A stretch of DNA of 39,929 nucleotides from Spirulinaceae cyanobacterium SM2_1_0. GTDB taxonomy: Bacteria; Cyanobacteriota; Cyanobacteriia; Cyanobacteriales; Spirulinaceae. The stretch covers positions 1-39,929 of the forward strand of contig JAAUTY010000045.1 in the NCBI GenBank assembly GCA_012031265.1, in the 5' to 3' direction. Both the position numbers and the translations under genes were made by a program. Positions 16,869 through 24,488 of the stretch are shown here, one piece after another (the first letter of the stretch is position 1; every line of letters starts with the position of its first letter). The notes beneath the pieces were generated by a model. The model was not told the DNA's origin. It searched no databases and was given only the letters and a program-made list of their open reading frames with translations.

Positions 16869-17323
16869 CCCCGGTCTGCTCCCGCGCACTCCGTCTGCGT
16901 GACCTGATGGCGGTAGATGAACATATCGCGCAGTCGCGCCTCCACCCACCAGCCCAGGAGGGCTTCGACAACCTCGCCACCCAGAAGCGCGTAGGTGATC
17001 GCATCGGTCAACCGCGTCTGCTCGCCCGCACGGGCAAACTCGTGGCGATGCTGCCAAAACTCCAGCGGCCCCTCCACCTGCTCGTCAACAAATAGATGGG
17101 GCGGTTCGCAGGCTGTATGGCGCGCCAGCCAGCGCACCGGCAGCGGGCCAAGCCAGATCTGAAACTCGGAAATCGCCCCGACCGCCAAACCGCCTTCGCG
17201 TCGGACGATCTCTACTGGTTGCCAGGGTGGCGTTAATTTTTGCAGGATATCGGGGCGCTCGTGAAAGGCCCAAACGGTCTCGATCGGAGCCGCAATGGTG
17301 CTGGTGTGCTGAAAGTGGAGCAT
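16865..17323 (-). CDS. SRPBCC (START/Bet v1-like) family protein
   Basis: A 152-residue protein with the fold of a hydrophobic-ligand-binding pocket (polyketide cyclase/dehydrase-like SRPBCC superfamily). The start is FQHTSTIAAPIETVWAFHER, then LQKLTPPWQPVEI, and the C-terminal helix is VVEALLGWWVEARLRDMFIY. The ligand is unknown. The frame is open to 17398, but the ATG at 17323 (MLHFQHTST) fits the usual N-terminus. It is convergent with alr, and the two stop codons share a CTAG. Confidence 0.8.
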   Translation of the reverse strand: MLHFQHTSTIAAPIETVWAFHERPDILQKLTPPWQPVEIVRREGGLAVGAISEFQIWLGPLPVRWLARHTACEPPHLFVDEQVEGPLEFWQHRHEFARAGEQTRLTDAITYALLGGEVVEALLGWWVEARLRDMFIYRHQVTQTECAGADRG

Positions 17324-17788
17324 GATGTGAGATTGGGGGTTGGGAAATGGACAGTCGCGCTTAGGCGGCAGATGGCGAAATTCAAGGTTTGATGACAAAT
17401 GGGCTGGGAGTCATCAATCGCTCAAGCGTCGGGTCGGGGTTGGTCGCTGGTATGGCGTCATCCTAATGTTCCAGGGTTATGGCGCGCGGCGCTGACGTTT
17501 TGGCTGCGTAGTGGGCGACTCCACCACTCACGGTATCGCCCCAGAAATCAGGGTTGTGGCGATCGCCCGCAATCCGACCGCGACCCGATTCACCCCGGCG
17601 CTCAACCTCTTTCTCAAAGTGTAAGCGCGAACTTAGCGATCGCTGGGCAAGAAACTTTGCCGCCCAATTGCAAGTCGCCTCGGAGGTGCGAACCGCCCAC
17701 AGGGCAGAGGTCGATCACGCGAGCTTATGCCTAAACTATAAAAGTCTCTTCGCTGTGGCGGAGCAGAATAGTCGTGGGAGCAAATCCA
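17324..17788. other. Spacer without a recognisable gene
   Basis: This 465-bp divergent spacer lies between the SRPBCC gene and the receiver gene. Two short plus-strand frames (17399-17734 and 17554-17817) cross it, but their translations match no family and are rich in Arg, Pro and Ser, as shadow frames usually are. A TATAAA at 17737-17742 could be the -10 of the receiver gene. Confidence 0.5.
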
Positions 17789-18181
17789 ATGCAAACCGTG
17801 CGAGTTTTGGTGGTTGATGATTGCGAATTGACTCGCCTCAGCCTCAGGTTGGCGCTCGCGAACCGTGAGGGAGTTTCTGTCGTTGGCGTTGCTGCGAATG
17901 GCTTGGAGGCTTTGGACATGGCTGTGGCGAGCCGTCCCGATGCCGTGCTCCTGGATTTGCAGATGCCGGTACTGGACGGCTGGGCGGCGGCGGCGCGGCT
18001 GAAGCAGATCGCGCCCGAGATCCGCGTCGTTGCCTACAGTTCAGCCGTGGAACTGGGGAACGAGCAACGGCGCGATGCCAGTGGGATTGATGCCTACTGT
18101 GATAAGGGCGCTGCCATTGAAGAATTGGTGAACACGATTCGCCCCGTGACTTCTCGCTCGTTGCAGGCACAGCCGAGGTAG
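17789..18181 (+). CDS. Single-domain response regulator
   Basis: A 130-residue stand-alone receiver domain of a two-component system. The acidic pair is Asp10-Asp11 (VLVVDDCEL), the phosphoacceptor Asp56 is in VLLDLQMPVLDGW, the switch Ser is in VVAYSS, and the conserved Lys is in CDKGAA. There is no output domain, so it acts by protein contact. GGGAG at 17776-17780 gives a ribosome-binding site 8 nt before the ATG at 17789. No kinase gene is adjacent; the partner is unknown. Confidence 0.92.
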   Translation: MQTVRVLVVDDCELTRLSLRLALANREGVSVVGVAANGLEALDMAVASRPDAVLLDLQMPVLDGWAAAARLKQIAPEIRVVAYSSAVELGNEQRRDASGIDAYCDKGAAIEELVNTIRPVTSRSLQAQPR

Positions 18182-18224
18182 GGCGATCGCCCGACGCTAA
18201 GGAGTGAGACTTAAAATTAAGTTC

Positions 18225-18322
18225 CAAATTTTGAGTTTTGAGTTTTGAATCAGCTCTGCCACTCAAAATTCAAAACTAAGAACTTAAAACTAAGCCATTC
18301 CTAACTCAGCCATTCCTAACTC
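18225..18322. repeat. AT-rich hairpin and 15-bp tandem repeat
   Basis: AGTTTTGAAT and ATTCAAAACT form a stem over a 17-nt loop within a run of TTTTGAG and CTCAAAA units. It is followed by two exact tandem copies of GCCATTCCTAACTCA (about 18293-18322) that run into the stop codon of the helicase gene. The CTCAAAA units recall the right end of the CTAG-ended element, but the CCGCG end is missing, so I do not call it a copy. Confidence 0.5.
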
Positions 18323-19955
18323 AGCCAATCAATATAGTTGATGCGTGCCAGTGGCTCTAAGGCTTCGAGGATCTTGGGGCCATAGCTGCGGCGGCTGGCG
18401 CGGCTGTCGAGCAGGGCAACCACCCCCTGAGCCTGACGCATCGGCTGCACCGCTCGCTGCAATTCCCGCAGAGCCGTGGGTAAGAGGTAGTGGCGAAACC
18501 AGTCTTGATGCTGGCGCTTGTGGTAGGCGACGCGGCTGGCGACGAGCGGGTGCTCGAGTGAGGGGATCGGCAGCGTGGCGATCGCCAATAGCTGCGGCGT
18601 CGGCAACTGTTGCTGACCGCGACGCCAGAACTGCCAACTACAAATCAAAATGCCATCAGCCGGTAGGGGCGATCGCTCCACCTGCACCGTAGAGCCAAAT
18701 TCTGCCGCCAGCGCCGCCGCCACCTGCGCCCGCAGCGGCACATCCTCAACAATGATCACCGCCGGTCGTCGGGCTAAGGTCAACCACTCTGGAGTTGGAC
18801 GCGCCGGATGGCGTTGACCCAGCATCCCGCCACGACAGAGACGCAATACTTGTTGAATCATTGCCGCCTTGAACTCGGGGGTATTCGGCAGTGGCAAACG
18901 TTCTGGAAGATAGAGCTGGATATGCTCGCTCTGGCGGTTGGGCGCAAACTTGAGGCAGGTTGATGCGCCGAAGCCGATTTGGCGGCGATAGATGGCGGCA
19001 TCGGTGTCCCAGTCCAACCAACCGCCGATCAAAATCGTGGGTTGCTGTGTCCAGAGCGGCGATAGCGTCGCGGCGACTTCGATCGGGGCGGCGTTGAGTT
19101 GGGCACCTGGGGGCGATCGCCATTCTCCCCCGCCACCAGCGCCGCCCAGAGCAACTGCCCGTCGCCCTTGCCCCGCATCTGCAACTCTCGCAACGGCGCA
19201 CTCACCGCCGTCAGCGGCAGTTTTTCCAGCAACTGCTGCAAGGTTGCCAAGTCGTCCGCCGTCAGCGGGTAGCAGTTGTAGGGATTAGCCGGACGCGCGC
19301 GCAAGGTCTGCTGCAACTGGTTCGCGGCCTGCTGAATGGCGATCGCCTCAGCCGGACAAGCCTGTTGCAACTGTTGCCAGTCCGAGGGCTGCCAGCGCAT
19401 GGCCAGTTGCTGGCGTGTCCAGTGTTCGAGGTCGTCGGCCGGGTCAATGATGACGGGGAGTCCGGTCGGGAAGTGATCGCCCGCCGCCAGGCGATCGGTC
19501 AGCCAAACCTCCGGCGTGGTCAGGAACAGCCCCTGAAAGTCATCGTCGGGCCAGCGATCGCCCGCTCGCACCGCCTTGGCCAAGGCCAAGCTGGCGCGCA
19601 ATGCTGGCAGCGCCTCTTCCAGTAACAAAGCTTGCACGGCGACGGGTGCGACCAGCAACACGGCTCCCGGCCAGAGCAAGGCCGCTGTCAGATAGCTCAG
19701 ACAATAGGTTTCGGGGCTACTGCTGGTCTGGATCAGCATCGAGCGACCCAATCGCAGGGCTTGGGCCACTAGGCGCGCCATCGTCAGTTGATGTGGCCAA
19801 CGCGGTTGTTGCTGCTGGCGGAGGAAGGTCAGCAACGAGGCATGGGCGCGAGCTTCGAGCGCGGGCGTGACGCGATCGCAAGGAGTCAAAATCAGTTCAC
19901 AACAAACGATAGGGGCATTGGCGCGGGTCGAGCCGTCGCCATGTCCCGCTTTCAT
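18316..19955 (-). CDS. DinG-like helicase (C-terminal helicase type), frameshifted
   Basis: This is one gene split in two frames. The upstream part (from about 19955 down to 19127) carries QPRWPHQLTMARLVAQALRL and GRSMLIQTSSS. The downstream part (to 18316) carries GGWLDWDTDAAIYRRQIGFG, IQLYLPERLPLPNTPEF, a VIIVEDV segment and GVVALLDSRASRRSYGPKIL, which is typical of the C-terminal domain of DinG/XPD-like helicases. The join lies at a run of five C on the plus strand (19127-19131). Adding one base lets the frame continue through WRSPPGAQLNAAPIEVAATL into the second part. Cyanobacteria have a roughly 500-residue protein of this kind with a degenerate Walker A, and the restored length is about 546 from the ATG at 19955. 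The true start may be further in. Helicase activity is inferred only. Confidence 0.7.
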
Positions 19956-20004
19956 TATTCCGCATGACCCCCGATTCGACAGGCGCAGCAGCAACCGCCC
20001 TGAT

Positions 20005-21177
20005 TTAGGCGTCGCCGATGAGCTGGGTCAGCACCGTCTGCAAGCGTTCCTGCTCCCGAGGCAGCGAAAACGTCTGACAAACGCGATCGCGACCGGCACG
20101 GGCGATCGCCTGTTGCGCCGCGACCGGTAGCGCCGCCCACTCCAGCACCGCGGCCCCGAGCCGATGCAATTGATGACGCGGTAGGAGGAAGCCAGTCTTG
20201 CCGGAGTCGATCACTTCAGGGATGCCCCCGGCATCGCTGGCGATCACACTACAGCCGCAGGCGATCGCCTCCAGCAGCGCATTCGGCAAGCCCTCCCAGA
20301 GCGACGGTAGCAGGAACAGATCGCAGAGTTGCAAATGGGCAGCAACGGCCGCCGGTTCGCTGAGATGCCCGGTGATGAGCACGCGCGCCGCGTCGTCCGG
20401 GTGTTCGAGGGCAAAGGCTTGCAACAAATTCTCCTGGCTGGGGCGAATCGCGCCAATGATCAACAACGCCGCCGGACGCTGCGATCGCACCTCACGCAAC
20501 GCGGGCAGCAGGAAGCGTTGCCCCTTCTTCTCGCGCAGTTCGCCGGAGAAGCCGAGGACGAGTTCATCAGCGGCGAGACCGAGAGCCTGACGACGGGCTT
20601 GGCGGTCAGCCGCATCGCTCGCTGGCGTGAATAATTGCGCATCGACCGCATTCTGGATCACCTGCGTATCCGATCGCTGGCTGACCAGTTGGATCTTCCG
20701 GGCTAGGTCATCGCTGACCGCCGTAATCACGGTGGCGTGATGCAGCGTCCACTGCAAGCGGGCAAAATCGCCAGGGGGAAATGCGCCGCGCTCGACATCG
20801 TTGCCGCGCGCACTGACGGCGCTGGGCAGCCCCTGTTGCTGGGCGAACCAAACAGCAAGAAACCCGGCCGGGAAGAGGTAGTGTCCCCAGACGGCGGTGT
20901 AAGGCTGCTGGCGGTGTCGCCATTCGAGCACATTCAGAGTTTGAATAAAGCTCATGTCCCAATGGCGATAGAGGCCAACGCGATAGACCCGCAGCTTGGG
21001 CGAGAGGCTGGCATTCTCGTCGGCGAGGACTTCGCCCGGTTGCAAGAAGCGGCTCCAGACCAAGACATCGACGCTGAAATCCTGCTGGGCGATCGCACTC
21101 GCCAACCGACCGGCACTGCGCGCGAGGCCGCCAATGTCAGGGGGGTAGCGTTCGGATAAAAATAGGAGACGGGTCAT
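20005..21177 (-). CDS. Glycosyltransferase family 4
   Basis: A 390-residue retaining glycosyltransferase of the GT-B fold. The N-terminus MTRLLFLSERYPPDIGGLAR is the usual acceptor-domain start with a Gly-rich loop. The donor domain has LVLGFSGELREKKGQRFLL and the GT4 signature LPSLWEGLPNALLEAIACG with SDAGGIPEVI. The donor and acceptor sugars are unknown; a role in cell-surface or exopolysaccharide synthesis is likely. The start is taken at the ATG at 21177 because the extension to 21216 is not conserved. It lies between the split helicase and the SucD-like gene, all on the minus strand. Confidence 0.88.
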   Translation of the reverse strand: MTRLLFLSERYPPDIGGLARSAGRLASAIAQQDFSVDVLVWSRFLQPGEVLADENASLSPKLRVYRVGLYRHWDMSFIQTLNVLEWRHRQQPYTAVWGHYLFPAGFLAVWFAQQQGLPSAVSARGNDVERGAFPPGDFARLQWTLHHATVITAVSDDLARKIQLVSQRSDTQVIQNAVDAQLFTPASDAADRQARRQALGLAADELVLGFSGELREKKGQRFLLPALREVRSQRPAALLIIGAIRPSQENLLQAFALEHPDDAARVLITGHLSEPAAVAAHLQLCDLFLLPSLWEGLPNALLEAIACGCSVIASDAGGIPEVIDSGKTGFLLPRHQLHRLGAAVLEWAALPVAAQQAIARAGRDRVCQTFSLPREQERLQTVLTQLIGDA

Positions 21178-21237
21178 AGTGTTGCCGCAGGGGGGCGATC
21201 GCGTCTTCAGAGACAAACCGCGCGAACAAATCGCCGC

Positions 21238-22128
21238 CTACTTCAAGCGCTGGTGCAACAATTCTGCAAGCTGGGCCGGATAGCGGGCAACCGGCACACC
21301 TAGTTTTTTATAAGCCGCCAATTTTTCTGCGGCTGTGCTGGTGTGAGGCGTGGAGGTGACAAACTGGCTCACGATCTGGGTGGCAGCCTCTTGGGTCGGT
21401 GGGGCGGTCGGGAGTTGTTGACCCGCGACATAGGCCACAATCGGTTTCGGCGAGTATTGGGGCAGTGCCGCCGCAGCGGCGCGGGTATCAGTCAGGTGCT
21501 GCTCGACGAGTACGATCACCTCGGTATTGGGATCAGCCACCAACAGGGGCAGCCAATCATCCACCTGGGAGCCGAGGGTTGCGCCGATGCCCAGCTCAAC
21601 CGCCAGGGATTGACCGAGACCGGCTCGCGTCAGCTCGGCGGCTAGCTCGTCCAGCAAGCCGTCACTGCGGCTGAGTAGAGCAATATTCCCGCAGTCGTAG
21701 CAGTCAGCGGCGATCGCCCCCCAGAGAAACTTGCCAGGGACGATCAGACCCGCGCTGCCAGGGCCTAGCACCCTGACCTCCGCCGCTTGTGCCTGCTCGC
21801 GCAGTCGCAACATATCCAAGGGCGGCAAATCGCGCGTCGCCAAAATCAATTGGCGCACCCCCGCGGCGATCGCCTCCAGAGCCGCATCCAGAGTAGCGTA
21901 GGGATGTGTGAAGAGAATACTCGTGGTGACGCCGCCCACAACTTGCAGCACCTGTTCGACCAGATCAAAGACAGGGATCTCGCCCACACAGTCGCCCCCA
22001 TGACCCGCATGGACACCCGCAACAATCGGCGTGCCATAGGCGTGCATCTGAGCCGCCCAGTAGGTGCCAGCCGGTTCGGCAATGCCCTGGACGATCGCAT
22101 TACCAGTCAGCGACCACGAGGAAGTCAT
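21238..22128 (-). CDS. SucD-like CoA-binding protein lacking the phosphohistidine motif
   Basis: A 296-residue protein with the fold order of the alpha subunit of succinyl-CoA synthetase: a CoA-binding Rossmann domain (GNAIVQGIAEPAG, GTPIVAGVHAGHGGD, VPVFDL-type segment) and a ligase domain (VRVLGPGSAGLIVPGKF, VELGIGATLGSQVDDWLPLL, EVIVLVEQ). In true SucD the active-site His lies in a GHAGA motif after KPVVAFIAG. Here KPIVAYVAGQQLPTAPPTQE follows and no such His exists, so phosphoryl transfer by the usual route is unlikely. There is no sucC beside it. It may be a CoA-binding paralogue with a different or regulatory role; the function is unknown. Confidence 0.75.
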   Translation of the reverse strand: MTSSWSLTGNAIVQGIAEPAGTYWAAQMHAYGTPIVAGVHAGHGGDCVGEIPVFDLVEQVLQVVGGVTTSILFTHPYATLDAALEAIAAGVRQLILATRDLPPLDMLRLREQAQAAEVRVLGPGSAGLIVPGKFLWGAIAADCYDCGNIALLSRSDGLLDELAAELTRAGLGQSLAVELGIGATLGSQVDDWLPLLVADPNTEVIVLVEQHLTDTRAAAAALPQYSPKPIVAYVAGQQLPTAPPTQEAATQIVSQFVTSTPHTSTAAEKLAAYKKLGVPVARYPAQLAELLHQRLK

Positions 22129-22327
22129 GAAATCTTCGTGTTAGAACTTAGCAAAACTAGCCTATCGCATTCACAGATGTTGGGTTAGACCTCGCTAGAC
22201 TCGATTGACCTACCGTAACATTTTGGTGGTCGGCCGGTGGGCAACCTAGCCGACCAACCACCGTGATCGCCTCAGTGGTCAATCTAAAAAGTGTCACTCC
22301 CCCCTTGCGTAAGTTCGGCTAGGTATA

Positions 22328-22410
22328 AATAATGATGTGCAGGTGTGAGGAACAGTGAGAGTAGAAAGCTCTTGGGGTCGAAACACGGCAAGACTCCCAA
22401 GAGCTTTTTT
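22328..22410 (+). ncRNA. Candidate small RNA, Yfr2/cyano-1-like, with terminator
   Basis: A TTGCGT (22305-22310) and AATAAT (22328-22333) with 17-bp spacing could be a promoter. It is followed by about 70 nt ending in a strong intrinsic terminator: AAAGCTCTTGGG (22365-22376) pairs perfectly with CCCAAGAGCTTT (22396-22407) and runs into six T. The 19-nt loop contains CGAAACACGGCAAGACT. A short RNA whose terminator hairpin has a large loop with an AAACA...GCAAGA-type sequence is what I remember of the Yfr2 (cyano-1) family, usually 63-95 nt. The length fits, but I could not run a covariance search. The feature start includes the -10 box; the transcript itself would begin near 22340. Confidence 0.55.
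22365..22410 (+). terminator. Intrinsic terminator of the candidate small RNA
   Basis: A perfect 12-bp stem (22365-22376 with 22396-22407) is followed by T6. No coding gene on the plus strand ends upstream, since the neighbour at 22128 starts there and reads away. This supports a separate short transcript. Confidence 0.8.
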
Positions 22411-22566
22411 ACTTTGGTGACTATCAGTGCGTTGGCGTGGCTACAGGTGAGCATTGGGGCAATGACGAGCCGCGCTGCTGAAATACAGGCATTTTTCTCA
22501 AAAATGACCGCTGGGTGCGGAGATTGCGGCGGTTGACGGCAGCAGCGTGCCGAGAACCGGGAGGAT

Positions 22567-22591
22567 TGAAGTCAGAGCAGAGCTGACTTCA
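22567..22591. repeat. Perfect 9-bp hairpin
   Basis: TGAAGTCAG and CTGACTTCA enclose a 7-nt loop between the small RNA candidate and repeat copy B. There is no T tract. The role is unknown. Confidence 0.5.
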
Positions 22592-22656
22592 GTTCTGAGC
22601 CAAATGTTCGAATGCTGGGTGCGGACGGCAACTGAACGCCAGAAACCAGAAATGAA

Positions 22657-22767
22657 CTAGTACAGGACGGCGGAAATGAGATGCCCATTCAAAATCTCCA
22701 GGATTCCAGTATTGTAGGCACTCAGAACTCAAAATTTAGAACTCAAAACTCCGCGTGGCGGTACTAG
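22657..22767 (+). repeat. CTAG-ended dispersed element, copy B (111 bp)
   Basis: The clearest copy. It starts CTAGTACAGGACGGCGGAAA and ends ACTCCGCGTGGCGGTACTAG. The termini are imperfect inverted repeats (CTAGTAC...GGCGGA against CTAGTACCGCCACGCGGA) and CTAG stands at both edges, as a palindromic target or its duplication would. The inside has no coding capacity. It lies in the 763-bp spacer between the SucD-like gene and the solute-binding protein gene, which otherwise holds only the small RNA candidate and a hairpin. Confidence 0.85.
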
Positions 22768-22891
22768 GTTTGCGTGACTCTTAGGTCTTTGCAGGTACAG
22801 GATAGCTGCCCTGACGAGGGGATGACCCTCAGCCTGCCAGTCGGCTACTCATGGTGGCAACGCGCCTCATCCTTCTGAGTGCTGACCCGGC

Positions 22892-24003
22892 TCAATCAGC
22901 CCGTTCCCAAAGCTTCTGGATTTCATCGATCACCGGCTGCTCTGGCAGGGGCAAGGTTGCCTGGTTGGGTGTCACCGCCGCGCCGGGAATCCCTGCGGCC
23001 CAGGGCTATTGGCTACGGCTTCCAATTCGATATCGCCAGCCACGGGACGAAAGCCATATTGCACAAAGACCGCTTGCTGCTCGGGGGCACGGAGAAAGTC
23101 GATGAACGCTTGTGCCGCTTTCGCCGTGCTGGCATCGACAGCGCGCCGGGCGATCGCCGCTGTTGCCACGGTTTCGATCGTCGGTTCGAGGTAATAAATT
23201 TGATACGGCTTGCCCTGCGTAGTCTGCGCTTGCGACCAGCGATGCAGGGCGATGCTTTCATACACCGTCGCCACATCGGCATCATTGGGGCCGCGCGCGA
23301 TGAATTCTTGCAGCAGGATGTCGGTCGAACGCGGCGGCTGATAGACAGAGCGCTTGGTCAATTCGACCACCGCCAGTACGTCCGGGTCATTGAGACTCGT
23401 CGGCGTCAGCGCGCCGGTTTTGGACTCGGCCCAGAGGCTGAGCGTGAGTTGACCACTGTTGGAGCGGGTCGGATCGGTCATGATGAAATCAAAGCTGCCC
23501 CAGTCGGGCTGACCACCGACGCCTGCCCAGGTGCGGCTCTGCATCGCGGCCTCCAGCGACGACCAATCAAAGCGTCCGTCGGGAAACAAGACCGCGCCCC
23601 GCTCCGGCCAGGCAATTCCCACCAACATCGTCTTGGCAATCGGCTGCGGCGGGTGATAAAACGGCTCGTTGACCCCCTCTGTCGCGAGGCGCGCGGCGAG
23701 TTCGTCCAGTTTTTCGCCATTGGCAGGAATGAGGATGGTCGGCGTAAAGTCGTTGTCCGCGTTGATGAAATTGTTGACCAGATCCTGTGAGCCTTGGACT
23801 TTAATTTCCACGGCAATGTTGGGATTTGCCGCCTCAAAACGTGCCTCGAGTGCGGCCAGGGGTTCTTGTAGCTCGCTGCCGATGACGGTGTAGAGAGTGC
23901 GATCGCCACTCGGCAGGGGCACATAAGCGAGACCGAGCGCTGCCAAAATCAGCGCCACCGAAAGGCCCGTGCGGGCGGTGGGGGAAGCGAATGGTTGCGT
24001 CAT
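22892..24003 (-). CDS. Substrate-binding protein (PBP type II), frameshifted near the C-terminus
   Basis: A periplasmic solute-binding protein with an N-terminal membrane segment (LSVALILAALGLAYVPL) serving as signal or anchor; no lipobox Cys is evident. The binding domain has FEAANPNIAVEIKVQGSQDL, then DPTRSNSGQLTLSLW, a pattern of the oxyanion or molybdate-type PBP2 proteins, but the ligand is not determined. As given, the frame ends at 22972 with GPQGFPARR. If one C is added to the CCC of AGCCCTGGG (minus strand, near 23009), the protein continues as WAAGIPGAAVTPNQATLP and on to QPVIDEIQKLWERAD with a stop at 22892, which is a natural family ending. No permease or ATPase is adjacent. It is divergent from cowN. 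Confidence 0.8.
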
Positions 24004-24034
24004 TGTGGTCGCTCAATTCCGTTAGCTACCAGCT

Positions 24035-24060
24035 TGACACAAGAACTCATGATGGTGTCA
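24035..24060. promoter_or_regulatory. Inverted repeat in the cowN / binding-protein spacer
   Basis: TGACAC and GTGTCA form a 6-bp inverted repeat with a 14-bp centre in the 112-bp divergent spacer. It could be an operator for either gene. A TTGACA overlaps its left arm but no good -10 stands at the right distance. Confidence 0.35.
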
Positions 24061-24115
24061 TCCCAGCAAGCTGCTAGGATAGTGCCGATAAATCATCAAT
24101 AGACCACGACGACGG

Positions 24116-24400
24116 ATGACGAGTTCGGGCGCTGACCGCTATGTATCGTTTCAGGGCATCGACTGTGAGGGAGACGCCTGCACCATTCTTAAACGGGTGC
24201 GAGCATATGCCAGTGAGCGCGCCCGAGCCAGTGCCTGGGCCGACTACCTAGCGGCAAGACTCGCCCAGCAGGTCGCCTTGGGTCAAGACGACCTTTTCTT
24301 CGTTTGCAGTCAGGTCAACCCCATTCGCGCCCTGTTGCAAGAGCGTGGCGATCGCCAGGCACTCGACTTACTGGAGCACATCGAAGAAGATTGCTGTTGA
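24116..24400 (+). CDS. cowN: N2-fixation sustaining protein CowN
   Basis: A 94-residue soluble protein that matches CowN through its length: DRYVSFQGIDCEGDACTIL at the start, DDLFFVCSQVNPIRALLQE in the middle, and the diagnostic ending ALDLLEHIEEDCC. CowN was characterised in proteobacteria, where it protects nitrogenase from inhibition by carbon monoxide. There are no nif genes in this window. The start is the ATG at 24116. A stem-loop follows the stop directly (24401-24428). It is divergent from the solute-binding protein gene. I assign the family mainly from the two ends and the length; I cannot search to see how common it is in cyanobacteria. Confidence 0.85.
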   Translation: MTSSGADRYVSFQGIDCEGDACTILKRVRAYASERARASAWADYLAARLAQQVALGQDDLFFVCSQVNPIRALLQERGDRQALDLLEHIEEDCC

Positions 24401-24428
24401 GCACGATCGCCGCTGCCCGCGATTGTGC
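24401..24428 (+). terminator. Stem-loop directly after cowN
   Basis: GCACGATCGC and GCGATTGTGC pair over 10 bp with one G-T wobble and an 8-nt loop, starting one base after the cowN stop. No T tract follows, so it may stabilise the 3' end or act with the second hairpin at 24453-24488. Confidence 0.45.
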
Positions 24429-24452
24429 CCGTGACTTAGGGGTTGAGAGGAT

Positions 24453-24488
24453 CAGTCTGAGATACGCGCGATCGCCCCACTCAGACTG
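24453..24488. terminator. Bidirectional hairpin between cowN and purF
   Basis: CAGTCTGAG (24453-24461) and CTCAGACTG (24480-24488) form a perfect 9-bp stem around an 18-nt loop containing GCGCGATCGC. The right arm overlaps the purF stop codon. Its position between convergent genes suggests termination in both directions. Confidence 0.5.

Noticed and set aside
17399-17734. 111-residue plus-strand frame in the SRPBCC-receiver spacer
   Set aside because: The translation is Arg/Pro/Ser-rich and has no recognisable domain; the overlapping frame 17554-17817 is equally empty.
22345-22536. 63-residue plus-strand frame with a hydrophobic stretch
   Set aside because: It runs through the terminator hairpin of the small RNA candidate, has no ribosome-binding site and matches no family.
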